From contig NZ_JBGCCH010000017.1 in the NCBI RefSeq assembly GCF_041261205.1, forward strand, positions 124,001 to 188,000: a DNA stretch of 64,000 bases. The letters are read 5' to 3'. The DNA comes from Catenulispora sp. MAP5-51. Its GTDB lineage: Bacteria > Actinomycetota > Actinomycetes > Streptomycetales > Catenulisporaceae. A program made the translations under genes and the position numbers. Under the pieces are notes generated by a model, which saw only the letters and a list, made by a program, of their open reading frames with translations, searched no databases and was not told the origin of the DNA. Position 1 is the stretch's first letter; each line of letters starts with the position of its first letter. Below, in pieces: positions 54,961-64,000 of the stretch.

Positions 54961-56789
54961 GCACCGCCGTCGCCGAACTCGATGACGCCGACCAGACCAC
55001 CGTCGTCCCGGCCGGCTATCAGCTTCCTGAAGCCTCCGACGGCGGCTACGCCGTCCTGCGCCGCGGCGTCCGCCTGGCCCCGGCCTTCACCAAGGGCCTG
55101 GGCATCACGGCCGCCCTGGCGCTGATCGCCACCGTCGGCCGGGTGGTGATCCCGCTGACCGTGCAGCAGACACTGGACCACGGGATCCTCGCCAAGGGCG
55201 GCACCGACTACGGCGTGGTGCGGAACATGGTCGCGCTCAGCGCCGTGGCCGTGCTGATCACCGCGGTGTCGGCGTACCTGATGAACTTCCGCCTCTACAC
55301 CTCCAGCGAGCGCGGGCTGGCCGAGGTGCGCACCAAGGCCTTCCGCCACGTGCACGACCTGTCGCTGCTGCACCAGCAGGCCGAGCAGCGCGGCGCGCTG
55401 GTCAGCCGGGTCACCAGCGACATCGACACGGTCACGGTGTTCATCCAGCAGGGCGGCATGCAGCTGTTCGTCGCCGTCGCGCAGGTCGTGGTGGTCACGG
55501 CCGTGATGGCGGTGTTCTCCTGGCAGCTGACCATCCTGGTCTGGGTCTGCTTCGTGCCGATGTTCCTGGTCATGCGCAAGATCCAGGGCCGGACGGGCCG
55601 GGCGTACCGCAAGGTGCGCCGGCGCTACGGCAAGATGCTCGGCGAGGTCTCCGAGGCGCTGGTCGGCGCCGACGTGCTGCGCGCCTACGGCATCGAGGAC
55701 CGCACCGGGGCCCGGATCGGCGCGGCGGTGGAGGACACGCGCGACTCCCAGGTACGGACCCAGCGGCTGATCGTCGTCACCTTCTCCATGGGCGAGCTGG
55801 TCGCCGGCCTGGTGAACTCCGCGATCGTGGTCGTCGGGGTGATGCTCGGGGTCGGCGGCCACCTGTCCGCCGGCGACCTGACGGCGATGCTGTTCCTGGT
55901 GAACCTGTTCATCTCGCCGGTGCAGTTCGCCACCGAGCAGCTCAACGAGGCGCAGAACGCCATCGCCGGCTGGCGCCGCATCGTCGGCCTGCTGGAGGAG
56001 CCGCCGGACGTGGTGGACCCCGGCGAGGCCGGCGTGACGCCGCCGGAGGGGCCGCTGGGCGTCGGCTTCGAAGAGGTCGTGTTCGCCTACCCCGGCGGCG
56101 CCCCGGTGCTGCACTCGCTGACCACCGAGATCACGCCGCGCACCCGGGTGGCGGTGGTCGGGGAGACCGGCTCGGGCAAGACGACGTTCGCCAAGCTGCT
56201 GACCCGGCTGATGGACCCGAGCTCCGGCCGGATATTGATCAACGGGGTGCCGCTGAAGGACGTGGACTTCGAGACGCTGCGCTCCCGCATGGTGATGGTG
56301 CCGCAGGACGGCTTCCTGTTCGACATGACGGTCGGGGACAACGTCCGCTACGGCAAGCCCGGCGCCACCGACGCCGAGGTGCGGCGGGCGTTCGAGGACC
56401 TGAGCCTGACCGACTGGCTCGACGGGCTGCCCGAGGGCCTGAACACCCGGGTGGGGCAGCGCGGCGAGTCGCTGTCGGCGGGCGAGCGGCAGCTGGTGGC
56501 GCTGGCCCGGGCCTACATCGCCGACCCGGACCTGCTGGTGCTGGACGAGGCCACCTCGGCCGTCGACCCGGCGACCGAGGTGCGGATCACCCGCGCGCTG
56601 GACGGGCTGACGCGGGGGCGGACGTCGATCGCCATCGCGCACCGGCTCTCCACGGCCGAGGCCGCGGACGAGGTGTTCGTGTTCGACGCCGGGGAGATCG
56701 TGGAGCGCGGTCCGCACCGGGAACTGGTCGGGGCCGGCGGGGTGTACTCGGGGCTGTACGAGAGCTGGTCGCGGCAGCAGTCTTCGTAG
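54957..56789 (+). CDS. ABC exporter half-transporter, catalytic partner
   Basis: This 610-residue half-transporter has six helices (~45-330) and a nucleotide-binding domain with Walker [10 protein letters not shown], Walker [14 protein letters not shown] with catalytic Glu, and H-loop IAIAHRLST. Its signature is LSAGERQ instead of LSGGQ. In a heterodimer each ATP site uses Walker motifs from one chain and the signature from the other. The canonical site is therefore this chain's Walker motifs plus the partner's LSGGQ. The degenerate site combines this altered signature with the partner's Asp and Tyr. A tandem repeat begins 1 bp after the stop. Confidence 0.94.
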   Translation: MSTAVAELDDADQTTVVPAGYQLPEASDGGYAVLRRGVRLAPAFTKGLGITAALALIATVGRVVIPLTVQQTLDHGILAKGGTDYGVVRNMVALSAVAVLITAVSAYLMNFRLYTSSERGLAEVRTKAFRHVHDLSLLHQQAEQRGALVSRVTSDIDTVTVFIQQGGMQLFVAVAQVVVVTAVMAVFSWQLTILVWVCFVPMFLVMRKIQGRTGRAYRKVRRRYGKMLGEVSEALVGADVLRAYGIEDRTGARIGAAVEDTRDSQVRTQRLIVVTFSMGELVAGLVNSAIVVVGVMLGVGGHLSAGDLTAMLFLVNLFISPVQFATEQLNEAQNAIAGWRRIVGLLEEPPDVVDPGEAGVTPPEGPLGVGFEEVVFAYPGGAPVLHSLTTEITPRTRVAVVGETGSGKTTFAKLLTRLMDPSSGRILINGVPLKDVDFETLRSRMVMVPQDGFLFDMTVGDNVRYGKPGATDAEVRRAFEDLSLTDWLDGLPEGLNTRVGQRGESLSAGERQLVALARAYIADPDLLVLDEATSAVDPATEVRITRALDGLTRGRTSIAIAHRLSTAEAADEVFVFDAGEIVERGPHRELVGAGGVYSGLYESWSRQQSS

Positions 56790-56790
56790 A

Positions 56791-56888
56791 TTCGGCTGCC
56801 AGCGCAGTTTCGGCTGCCAGCGCAGTTTCGGCTGCCAGCGCAGATTCGGCAGCCAGCGCAGATTCGGCAGCCAGCGCAGATTCGGCAG
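56791..56888. repeat. 18-bp tandem repeat, 5.4 units
   Basis: Units of TTCGGCTGCCAGCGCAGT, drifting to TTCGGCAGCCAGCGCAGA, run from 56791 to 56880, followed by a partial unit to 56888. The array lies between the convergent exporter and DUF1707 genes. Each unit contains the weak palindrome GGCTGCC. A termination or slippage role is possible. Confidence 0.85.
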
Positions 56889-56907
56889 CCTGATCGGATA
56901 TGCCGGA

Positions 56908-57513
56908 TCAGGCGGGGCCCTCGTTCGACGGTCCCGCCTCGCCCGGCTTGTGCCAACGCGCCACCACCGAGCCGTGCTTGTTCCGTCCGACCAGGCGGAC
57001 GTGCAGCACCTCCGGCGTGCCGTCGTCGGGGTTGGTGATGTCGACGCCGCCGTGGCGCACCGACAGCTCGTTGGCGTCCACCGTCATGCCCGGGCCGAGC
57101 AGGAGCGTGACGCCGTTGCCGCGTCCGCGCATCTCGATGATCAGCTCGGGCCCGCTGCGCACGGCGCTGGTCAGGTCCAGCGTGATCGGGCACCACAGCG
57201 TGCGCAGCACCAGCCGGTGCGGCAGCTTCCACCGGCCCTCGCGGCGCACCGGGCCGTGCTTCTCGCGGATCCTCACCACTTCTCCGGCCGAAGCCGCCGG
57301 CGCCGGGGCCACGCCGGCCCCGGGCTCCAGGTCCGCGGTCAGCGGCGCCAGCGCCTCGAAGGTGCGCGCCGTCAGCGCCGTCTCCACGCGCTCGTCGTAC
57401 TCCGCGGGGTCGAGGCGGCCGTCGCTCACGGCGGCTCGCAGCGTGTCGATGACTCGGTCGCGGTCCGCGTCGGAGGCGCGCAGCACAGGCTGCTTGGCCG
57501 GATCGGTCGACAT
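56908..57513 (-). CDS. DUF1707 domain protein
   Basis: This 201-residue protein has the DUF1707 N-terminal motif [25 protein letters not shown], continuing [19 protein letters not shown] beta-rich C-terminal domain ([10 protein letters not shown]-like strands, [18 protein letters not shown]) resembles cell-wall-active antibiotic response (LiaF-type) domains. Such proteins are common in actinobacteria and may take part in envelope stress or as SHOCT-like oligomerisation units. No membrane helix is seen here, so it is probably cytoplasmic. It is convergent with the exporter genes. Confidence 0.85.
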   Translation of the reverse strand: MSTDPAKQPVLRASDADRDRVIDTLRAAVSDGRLDPAEYDERVETALTARTFEALAPLTADLEPGAGVAPAPAASAGEVVRIREKHGPVRREGRWKLPHRLVLRTLWCPITLDLTSAVRSGPELIIEMRGRGNGVTLLLGPGMTVDANELSVRHGGVDITNPDDGTPEVLHVRLVGRNKHGSVVARWHKPGEAGPSNEGPA

Positions 57514-57631
57514 GCGGGCTCCCCCTGGACGGCAGTGGTGACGACCTTCACGTTATATCGCAATCAGGCCGCCGGTCGCAGGAACCGAACCCGCGCGACG
57601 TGCCGCCCGGGCCGCGGGCGACAATGGGTGC

Positions 57632-58060
57632 ATGACCGACGAAGTCGCCACCCCCGCCCTGGACCCCGCGATCGCCGCCCGGCTCAAGCGCGACGAGCAC
57701 GGCTTGTTCGCCGCCATCGCGCAGCAGCACGACACCGGCGAGGTGCTGATGCTGGCGTGGATGGACGACGAGGCGCTGCGGCGCACGCTGGCCACCGGCC
57801 GGGTCACGTACTGGTCGCGCTCGCGCCGGGAGTACTGGACCAAGGGCGACACCTCGGGGAACGTCCAGGTGCTGAAGGCGGCCGCGGTGGACTGCGACGG
57901 CGACGCGGTGCTGCTGAAGGTGGAGCAGAGCGGCGGCGCGTGCCACACCGGGGACCGGACGTGCTTCGACGCCGGGGAGCTGCCGCTCGGCGCGGCCTCA
58001 AGCGCGGGCGCGGACTCGGCGTCGGCGGTGCGCGCGCCTCTGGGAGAATCGGCGGCATGA
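57632..58060 (+). CDS. hisI: Phosphoribosyl-AMP cyclohydrolase
   Basis: This 142-residue zinc enzyme opens the adenine ring of PR-AMP, the third step of histidine synthesis. Metal-binding motifs are [14 protein letters not shown] with three Asp and [12 protein letters not shown] with the zinc Cys. [19 protein letters not shown] is the substrate region. HisE is not fused. The last ~20 residues are an Ala/Ser extension. It is separated from hisF by about 9.6 kb of transport and repeat DNA. Its TGA overlaps the trpE ATG, tying histidine and tryptophan genes together. Confidence 0.95.
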   Translation: MTDEVATPALDPAIAARLKRDEHGLFAAIAQQHDTGEVLMLAWMDDEALRRTLATGRVTYWSRSRREYWTKGDTSGNVQVLKAAAVDCDGDAVLLKVEQSGGACHTGDRTCFDAGELPLGAASSAGADSASAVRAPLGESAA

Positions 58061-59607
58061 CGGCCTTCCCCCCAGGGGTGGACACCCCGGACCTGCCGAC
58101 CTTCCGCGAGCTGGCTCAGGACCGCCGGGTGATCCCGGTGGTACGGCGGGTGCTGGCCGACGGCGAGACGCCGGTCGGGCTGTACCGAAAGCTCGCCGGT
58201 GAGCGTCCCGGCACCTTCCTGCTGGAGTCGGCCGAGCACGGCATCTGGTCGCGGTACTCCTTCGTCGGCGTCAGCACCGGCGCGGCGCTGAGCGAGAAGG
58301 ACGGCGCGGCGCACTGGATCGGCGAGCCGCCGGTCGGGCTGCCGGCCTCCGGCGACCCGATGGACGTGCTGCGCCAGACCCTGGAGCTGCTGCACACCCC
58401 GCGCCTGCCGGGGCTCCCGCCGCTGACCGGCGGGCTGGTCGGGTACATGGGCTACGACGCCGTGCGCCGCCTGGAGCGGATTCCGGAGCTGGCCAAGGAC
58501 GACCTGCAGATCCCGGAGCTGACCTTCCTGCTCAGCCTGGACCTGGCGGTGCTGGACCACGCCGACGGCTCGGTCTGGCTGATCGCCAACGTTTTGAACC
58601 ACGACAACCTGCCCACCGGCGTCGAGGCGGCCTACGCCCGGGCCGTGGAGCGGCTGGACGCGATGACCGCCGCGCTGAACGAGCCGATGGTCAACACCCC
58701 GGTGGTGTACGACCCGGCGGTGGCGCCGGACTTCAGCGCCAACCGCACCCCGGAGGACTACCGGGAGACGGTGCTGCGCTGCATCGAGGAGATCAAGTCC
58801 GGCGAGGCGTTCCAGATCGTGGTGAGCCAGCGCTTCGAGGCGCCGGTCGAGGCCTCGGCGCTGGACGTCTACCGGGTGCTGCGCGCGACGAATCCGAGCC
58901 CGTACATGTACCTGCTGCGGGTCCCCGGCCCCGACGGCGGCGCCGAGGGCGGCTTCGACATCGTCGGCTCCTCGCCCGAGGCGCTGGTGAAGGTCACCGA
59001 GGGCCGCGCGATGCTGCACCCGATCGCCGGCACCCGCCCGCGCGGCGCCGACCCCGAGCAGGACGCGCAGCTGGCCGCCGACCTGCTGGCCGACCCCAAG
59101 GAGCGCGCCGAGCACCTGATGCTGGTCGACCTGGGCCGCAACGACCTGGGCCGGATCAGCCGCCCGGGCTCGGTGGAGGTCGTGGACTTCATGGCGGTCG
59201 AGCGCTACAGCCACGTGATGCACATCGTCTCCACGGTCATCGGCGACCTGGCCGAGGGCAAGACCGCCTTCGACGCGGTCACCGCCACCTTCCCGGCCGG
59301 CACCCTGTCCGGTGCCCCGAAGCCGCGCGCCATGGAGATCATCGAGCACAACGAGCCGACCCGCCGCGGCCTGTACGGCGGCATCGTCGGCTACCTGGAC
59401 TTCGCCGGCGACGCCGACACCGCCATCGCGATCCGCACCGTGCTGATCCGCGACGGCGTGGCCTTCGTGCAGGCCGGCGCGGGGATCGTGGCGGACTCCG
59501 ATCCGTTCGCGGAGGACCAGGAGTGCCGGAACAAGGCGATGGCCGTGCTGAAGGCGGTCGCGGTCGCCGGCACGATGCGGTCGGCGGTGGGAGAGGGTGC
59601 GCGGTGA
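58057..59607 (+). CDS. trpE: Anthranilate synthase component I
   Basis: This 516-residue enzyme makes anthranilate from chorismate, with ammonia from TrpG. The N-terminal feedback region includes [17 protein letters not shown], whose LLES matches the Trp-binding motif. The C-terminal chorismate-binding domain has [58 protein letters not shown] and [10 protein letters not shown]. No trpG or trpD is present in the window. Overlaps with hisI and the next membrane protein gene are 4 bp each. Confidence 0.97.
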   Translation: MTAFPPGVDTPDLPTFRELAQDRRVIPVVRRVLADGETPVGLYRKLAGERPGTFLLESAEHGIWSRYSFVGVSTGAALSEKDGAAHWIGEPPVGLPASGDPMDVLRQTLELLHTPRLPGLPPLTGGLVGYMGYDAVRRLERIPELAKDDLQIPELTFLLSLDLAVLDHADGSVWLIANVLNHDNLPTGVEAAYARAVERLDAMTAALNEPMVNTPVVYDPAVAPDFSANRTPEDYRETVLRCIEEIKSGEAFQIVVSQRFEAPVEASALDVYRVLRATNPSPYMYLLRVPGPDGGAEGGFDIVGSSPEALVKVTEGRAMLHPIAGTRPRGADPEQDAQLAADLLADPKERAEHLMLVDLGRNDLGRISRPGSVEVVDFMAVERYSHVMHIVSTVIGDLAEGKTAFDAVTATFPAGTLSGAPKPRAMEIIEHNEPTRRGLYGGIVGYLDFAGDADTAIAIRTVLIRDGVAFVQAGAGIVADSDPFAEDQECRNKAMAVLKAVAVAGTMRSAVGEGAR

Positions 59608-60347
59608 GTACGGGAACTGAGAAGGGCGGGGTTGTGAAGGCCAGTGCTGTGAAGGGCGATGCGTCGGCTGCCGATCCCGCCCCGGCCCGCCGCAACAACC
59701 GCCGCGAACTGAGCCTCGTCGTCCTGCTGGCCCTGCTCGGCGGCATCCTCGCCTGGGCCGCGGCCGGCCGCCCCTGGGCCGCCGCGACCGTCGGCCAGGC
59801 GCCGAACACGCTCAAGGTCTCGGCCAGCGGCAACGACCTGTCCGCCGGCGTCACCGCGCTCGGCCTCACGGCGCTGGCCGGCGGCCTGGCGCTGTTCGCC
59901 ACGCAGCGGCTGGCGCGGCGGCTCGTCGGCGTGCTGCTGATCGCGGCCGGGATCGGCGCGGCGGTCTACGCCTTCGGCGAGCGCGGCACGAGTCATGCGT
60001 CACATGTCCTGGCCGACAAGGCCGCCACCAAGGGCTACGCGGCCGGGCAGGTCGCCGCGCACACGGCCTCCTGGTGGATCCTCGCGGCGTTCGGCGGGGT
60101 GCTGGTCGTGCTGGCCGGCGCGGCCACCGTCGTACGCGGTGCGACCTGGCCCGGGATGTCTTCGCGCTATGACAACGCCGCGACCGGGGCGGCTGCCGCG
60201 CGGGTCGTCGACCCCGGCAGTTCCAAGGACCTGTGGGACGCCCTGGACCGCGGCGAGGACCCGACCGGCGGCCCCGCCGCGGATCCGGCCGGCGGCCCCG
60301 CCGGGGCGGCCGCGCCGGTCAGCACCACCCCGCGTGCGGAGCATTAG
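59604..60347 (+). CDS. Trp biosynthesis-associated membrane protein
   Basis: This 247-residue membrane protein has four predicted helices, at about residues 36-55, 80-97, 105-123 and 155-178, with [20 protein letters not shown] first. It matches the family of membrane proteins embedded in actinobacterial trp operons (TIGR02234/PF09534). Function is unknown; a role in tryptophan or anthranilate transport or enzyme anchoring has only been guessed. The C-terminus is Gly/Ala/Pro-rich. GTG 59604 overlaps the trpE stop. Confidence 0.9.
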   Translation: MSTGTEKGGVVKASAVKGDASAADPAPARRNNRRELSLVVLLALLGGILAWAAAGRPWAAATVGQAPNTLKVSASGNDLSAGVTALGLTALAGGLALFATQRLARRLVGVLLIAAGIGAAVYAFGERGTSHASHVLADKAATKGYAAGQVAAHTASWWILAAFGGVLVVLAGAATVVRGATWPGMSSRYDNAATGAAAARVVDPGSSKDLWDALDRGEDPTGGPAADPAGGPAGAAAPVSTTPRAEH

Positions 60348-60401
60348 GCCGAATCGGTGACAATGGATGCGCCTGAATCACCTGTAAGTGCTAGGAGCAC
60401 C

Positions 60402-60608
60402 ATGTCGTCATCTTCCGGTGAGGACCACGGCAGCACCCCGGCTGCCTGGACCGCTGTCTTCCTCTGCATCATCGGCTTCCTGATCGGCGGCGCGGGCCTG
60501 GTGTTCGCCGTGCCGGCGGCGGCCATCGTCGGCGGCGGGATCGCCGTGATCTCCCCGATCGTCGGCAAGGCCATGTCCGCGATGGGTCTGGGCGCGGTCG
60601 CCAAGTAG
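60402..60608 (+). CDS. HGxxPAAW-family small membrane protein
   Basis: This 68-residue protein has two hydrophobic helices (VFLCIIGFLIGGAGLVFAV and AIVGGGIAVISPIVGKAM). It carries the motif HGSTPAAW that names an actinobacterial family found beside trp genes. The start ATG 60402 is chosen because AGGAG lies 6 nt upstream; in-frame codons further upstream lack this. Its function is unknown, but its place between trpE and trpC is conserved in streptomycetes to my recollection. Confidence 0.88.
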   Translation: MSSSSGEDHGSTPAAWTAVFLCIIGFLIGGAGLVFAVPAAAIVGGGIAVISPIVGKAMSAMGLGAVAK

Positions 60609-60687
60609 TCGCACCAGCTCGCACCAACCCGCACCGGGCCCGCAACGGCCCCGGGAACGGGTGCCGGACCTGCGGATCCGTACGCTT

Positions 60688-60721
60688 CGGAGCCCGCCGC
60701 GCAGTGTCGCGGCGGGCTCCG
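60688..60721. terminator. Stem-loop terminator before trpC, 14-bp perfect stem
   Basis: CGGAGCCCGCCGCG at 60688-60701 pairs perfectly with 60708-60721 around CAGTGT. It lies between the HGxxPAAW gene and trpC, so trpE and trpCBA are probably separate or partly separate transcripts, with the trpC promoter between about 60730 and 60850. Confidence 0.8.
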
Positions 60722-60864
60722 CGTTCGTCCCACCAGAAGATCACTGGACTTCGGAGACCCTCCGGAGCCGCTAGAGTGAGACGTCGGACACCCTCCCCAC
60801 CCGGTCGTACTCGGGGCGGGGTCGTCCGTCTGTCTGGTGTGGCGATCGAGGGGAGCTGACGACG

Positions 60865-61689
60865 GTGAACGTACTTGCCGAGATCATCGAAGGCGTCCGC
60901 CTCGACCTTGCCGAACGCCAGGAGAAGATCAGCCTGGACGACCTCAAGGCCCGGGTGGCGCGCATGGACAGCGCCATCGACGGCGTCGAGGCGCTGCGCC
61001 GCGGCGGAGCCGGCGGCGACGGTGTGAAGGTGATCGCCGAGGTCAAGCGCTCCTCGCCGTCCAAGGGCGCGCTGGCCGCGATCGCCGACCCCGCGGGCCT
61101 GGCCGCCGACTACGAGGCCGGCGGGGCCACCGTCATCTCCGTGCTCACCGAGCAGCGCCGCTTCGGCGGCTCGCTGGCCGACCTGGACGACGTGCGCAAG
61201 AAGGTCGACATCGCGGTCCTGCGCAAGGACTTCATCGTCACCAGCTACCAGCTGTGGGAGGCCCGCGCGCACGGCGCCGACCTGGCGCTGCTGATCGTGG
61301 CCGCGCTGGAGCAGCCGGCGCTGGAGTCGCTGATCGAGCGCGCCGTCTCCATCGGCCTGACCCCGCTGGTCGAGGTGCACGACGAGGAAGAGGTGCGCCG
61401 CGCGCTGGACGCCGGCGCCCGCCTGGTCGGCGTCAACGCCCGCGACCTGAAGACCCTCGAGGTCAAGCGCGACACCTTCGCGCGGCTGGCCCCGCTGGTC
61501 CCGGACGACGTCGTGCGCGTCGCCGAGTCCGGCGTGCGCGGCCCGCACGACCTGATCGCCTACGCCAACGCCGGCGCCGACGCGGTGCTGGTCGGCGAGT
61601 CGCTGGTGACCGGCAAGGACCCGCGCGCCGCGGTCGCCGACCTGGTCGCGGCCGGCGCGCATCCCGCGCTGCGGAACGGGCGCGCCTGA
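60865..61689 (+). CDS. trpC: Indole-3-glycerol phosphate synthase
   Basis: This 274-residue TIM barrel closes the indole ring from CdRP. Catalytic segments are [13 protein letters not shown] with Glu and Lys, [20 protein letters not shown] with Lys, [10 protein letters not shown] with Glu, and [12 protein letters not shown]. The second Glu is in RVAESGVRG and phosphate is held by LVGESLV. The start GTG has GGGGAG about 11 nt upstream. It is a separate protein, not fused to TrpF, consistent with PriA supplying that step. Confidence 0.97.
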   Translation: MNVLAEIIEGVRLDLAERQEKISLDDLKARVARMDSAIDGVEALRRGGAGGDGVKVIAEVKRSSPSKGALAAIADPAGLAADYEAGGATVISVLTEQRRFGGSLADLDDVRKKVDIAVLRKDFIVTSYQLWEARAHGADLALLIVAALEQPALESLIERAVSIGLTPLVEVHDEEEVRRALDAGARLVGVNARDLKTLEVKRDTFARLAPLVPDDVVRVAESGVRGPHDLIAYANAGADAVLVGESLVTGKDPRAAVADLVAAGAHPALRNGRA

Positions 61690-61719
61690 GCGCCCGGTGA
61701 GACGGTAGAGTCCAGCATT

Positions 61720-61806
61720 GTGATGTCGAGCAAGCCCCGGGCCGCGGCCCGCCGCCGTCCCTGGTGGCGGCACGCCCCGGCGGCGCGCCGATGGCAGGAA
61801 GCGTAG
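61720..61806 (+). CDS. Short Trp-rich ORF in the trpC-trpB gap (possible leader peptide or TrpM/TrpX-like)
   Basis: GTG 61720 (or ATG 61723) opens a 27-28-residue basic peptide, M(M)SSKPRAAARRRPWW..., with adjacent Trp codons at 61762-61767 and a third at 61792-61794. The TAG stop lies in the loop of a hairpin (61797-61818), 51 bp before trpB. Alternative pairings exist upstream: GGGCCGCGGCCC at 61739-61750, and CCGCC with GGCGG around the Trp codons. This could be a translated attenuator sensing charged tRNA-Trp, or a degenerate relative of the small gene known between trpC and trpB in streptomycetes. There is no clear T-tract. Confidence 0.55.
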   Translation: MMSSKPRAAARRRPWWRHAPAARRWQEA

Positions 61807-61818
61807 TCGCCCGCTTCC
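61797..61818 (+). promoter_or_regulatory. Hairpin enclosing the short ORF's stop before trpB
   Basis: GGAAGCG at 61797-61803 pairs with CGCTTCC at 61812-61818. The short ORF's TAG (61804-61806) is the first triplet of the loop, so a ribosome terminating there would melt the stem. Confidence 0.5.
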
Positions 61819-61857
61819 GTCATAGCTGTACACATCACATATCACCGGGACATCTCC

Positions 61858-63170
<1,313 letters not shown>

Positions 63171-63174
<4 letters not shown>

Positions 63175-63980
63175 ACCGGCTCCAGGATGTGCTCAAGAGC
63201 GCGCGGGCGGAGAACCGCGCCGTCCTCATCGGCTACCTGCCGGCCGGCTACCCGTCCGTGGACGGCTCCATCGACGCCATGCGCGCCATGGTCGAGGGCG
63301 GCTGCGACGTCATCGAGGTGGGCCTGCCGTACTCCGACCCGGCGATGGACGGCCCGGTCATCCAGGCCGCCGCCGACCAGGCGCTGGCCCGCGGCGTGAC
63401 CACGGCGGACGTCATCCGCGCCGCCGGGGCCGTCGCCGACACCGGCGCGGCCGCGCTGATCATGTCGTACTGGAACCCGATCGAGCACTACGGCGTCGAC
63501 CGCTTCGCCGGGGAGCTCGCGGCGGTCGGCGGCAGCGGCGTCATCACCCCGGACCTGATCCCGGAGGAGGCCGGCCCCTGGATCACCGCGACCGACGCCC
63601 ACGACGTCAGCCGCGTGTTCCTGGTCGCCCCGAGCTCCACCCCCGAGCGCATCGCGCTGACCGCCGAGGCTTGCAACGGCTTCGTCTACGCCGGCGCGGT
63701 CATGGGCGTCACCGGCGCCCGCGACCAGGTCGGCCACTCGGCCCGGGCCCTGGTCGAGCGGACCCGGCAGGCCACCGACGCCCCGGTGTGCGTCGGACTC
63801 GGGGTCTCCACCGGCGACCAGGCCGCCGAGATCGCCGCCTACGCCGACGGCGTGATCGTCGGCTCGGCGTTCGTGCGGCGGCTGCTGGACAACCGCGACC
63901 CGCGCACGGGCGTGGACGCGGTCCGGGAGCTGGCGGCCGAGCTCGCCGACGGCGTGCGGCGGGGGAGCAAGGCGCGGTAG
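63171..63980 (+). CDS. trpA: Tryptophan synthase alpha subunit
   Basis: This 269-residue TIM barrel splits indole-3-glycerol phosphate into indole, which is channelled to TrpB, and glyceraldehyde 3-phosphate. The catalytic Glu is in [12 protein letters not shown] near residue 48 and the catalytic Asp is in the same motif near 59. Other landmarks are [28 protein letters not shown] and [10 protein letters not shown]. The GTG start overlaps the trpB stop. It is the last complete gene in the window; the final 20 bases show nothing further. Confidence 0.98.
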
Positions 63981-64000
63981 CGGTCCGCCCCGATCGTGCA

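Noticed and set aside
60770-60860. Attenuator or leader peptide before trpC
   Set aside because: Only weak C/G-rich pairings and no Trp-rich short frame were seen.

Overview
The window is high-G+C actinomycete chromosome of the Streptomyces/Catenulispora kind. The signs are dense genes with many GTG starts, four-base ATGA/GTGA stop-start overlaps, a T-box leader on an ileS of the HxHH-type class, an actinobacterial his and trp gene order with PriA and no trpF in view, and many secreted or lipoprotein genes of actinobacterial families. No rRNA, tRNA, phage, CRISPR array or intact transposase was seen. The genus is inferred from family resemblance only.

Region 1 (1-7 kb) is a glycopeptide-resistance island. 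A MurF ligase reads left. A divergent vanH-vanA-vanX operon is overlapped at its 3' end by a convergent sensor kinase (vanS-like), which follows its response regulator (vanR-like) and a serine D,D-carboxypeptidase. Together they would make D-Ala-D-Lac, destroy D-Ala-D-Ala, couple the depsipeptide to the UDP-MurNAc-tripeptide, trim residual pentapeptide and sense the drug or its effects.

Region 2 (7-32 kb) is mixed accessory and housekeeping DNA: a secreted phosphoesterase, a 952-residue protein of unknown function whose start lies in a perfect hairpin, a tandem muconolactone-isomerase-like protein, an EF-hand protein, a DUF4082 secreted protein, a CNNM/CorC pair, a HAF-repeat protein, a nucleoside-binding NUP protein, a DUF4349 lipoprotein, a Tim44-like protein, an AsnC regulator divergent from a flavin monooxygenase, exonuclease III, an APH-like kinase, a TetR/TauD pair, and an NYN protein. 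Between 12.5 and 16 kb are two decayed genes: a frameshifted membrane protein and a deleted PRC-barrel/DUF2382 gene.

Region 3 (32-42 kb) is housekeeping: ileS with its T-box, a DUF167 protein, a DksA/TraR zinc finger protein, lspA, an RluD-type synthase, a DUF4436 protein, YbaK, a membrane protein and a Lon-N domain protein.

Region 4 (42-64 kb) holds hisD-hisC-hisB-(56-aa membrane protein)-hisH-priA-ridA-hisF, then a remarkable ~1 kb nest of inverted repeats at 48.05-49.05 kb. An ABC-2 transporter with a two-component system and a heterodimeric ABC exporter with one degenerate ATP site follow. The biosynthetic run then resumes with hisI-trpE-membrane protein-HGxxPAAW protein-trpC-(short Trp-rich ORF)-trpB-trpA. 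Histidine and tryptophan synthesis are linked through PriA.

The most unusual structures are the nested palindromes after hisF, the Trp-codon-containing short ORF before trpB, the hairpin over the start at 9.1 kb, the repeat array holding both stop codons at 23.5 kb, and the asymmetric ABC exporter.
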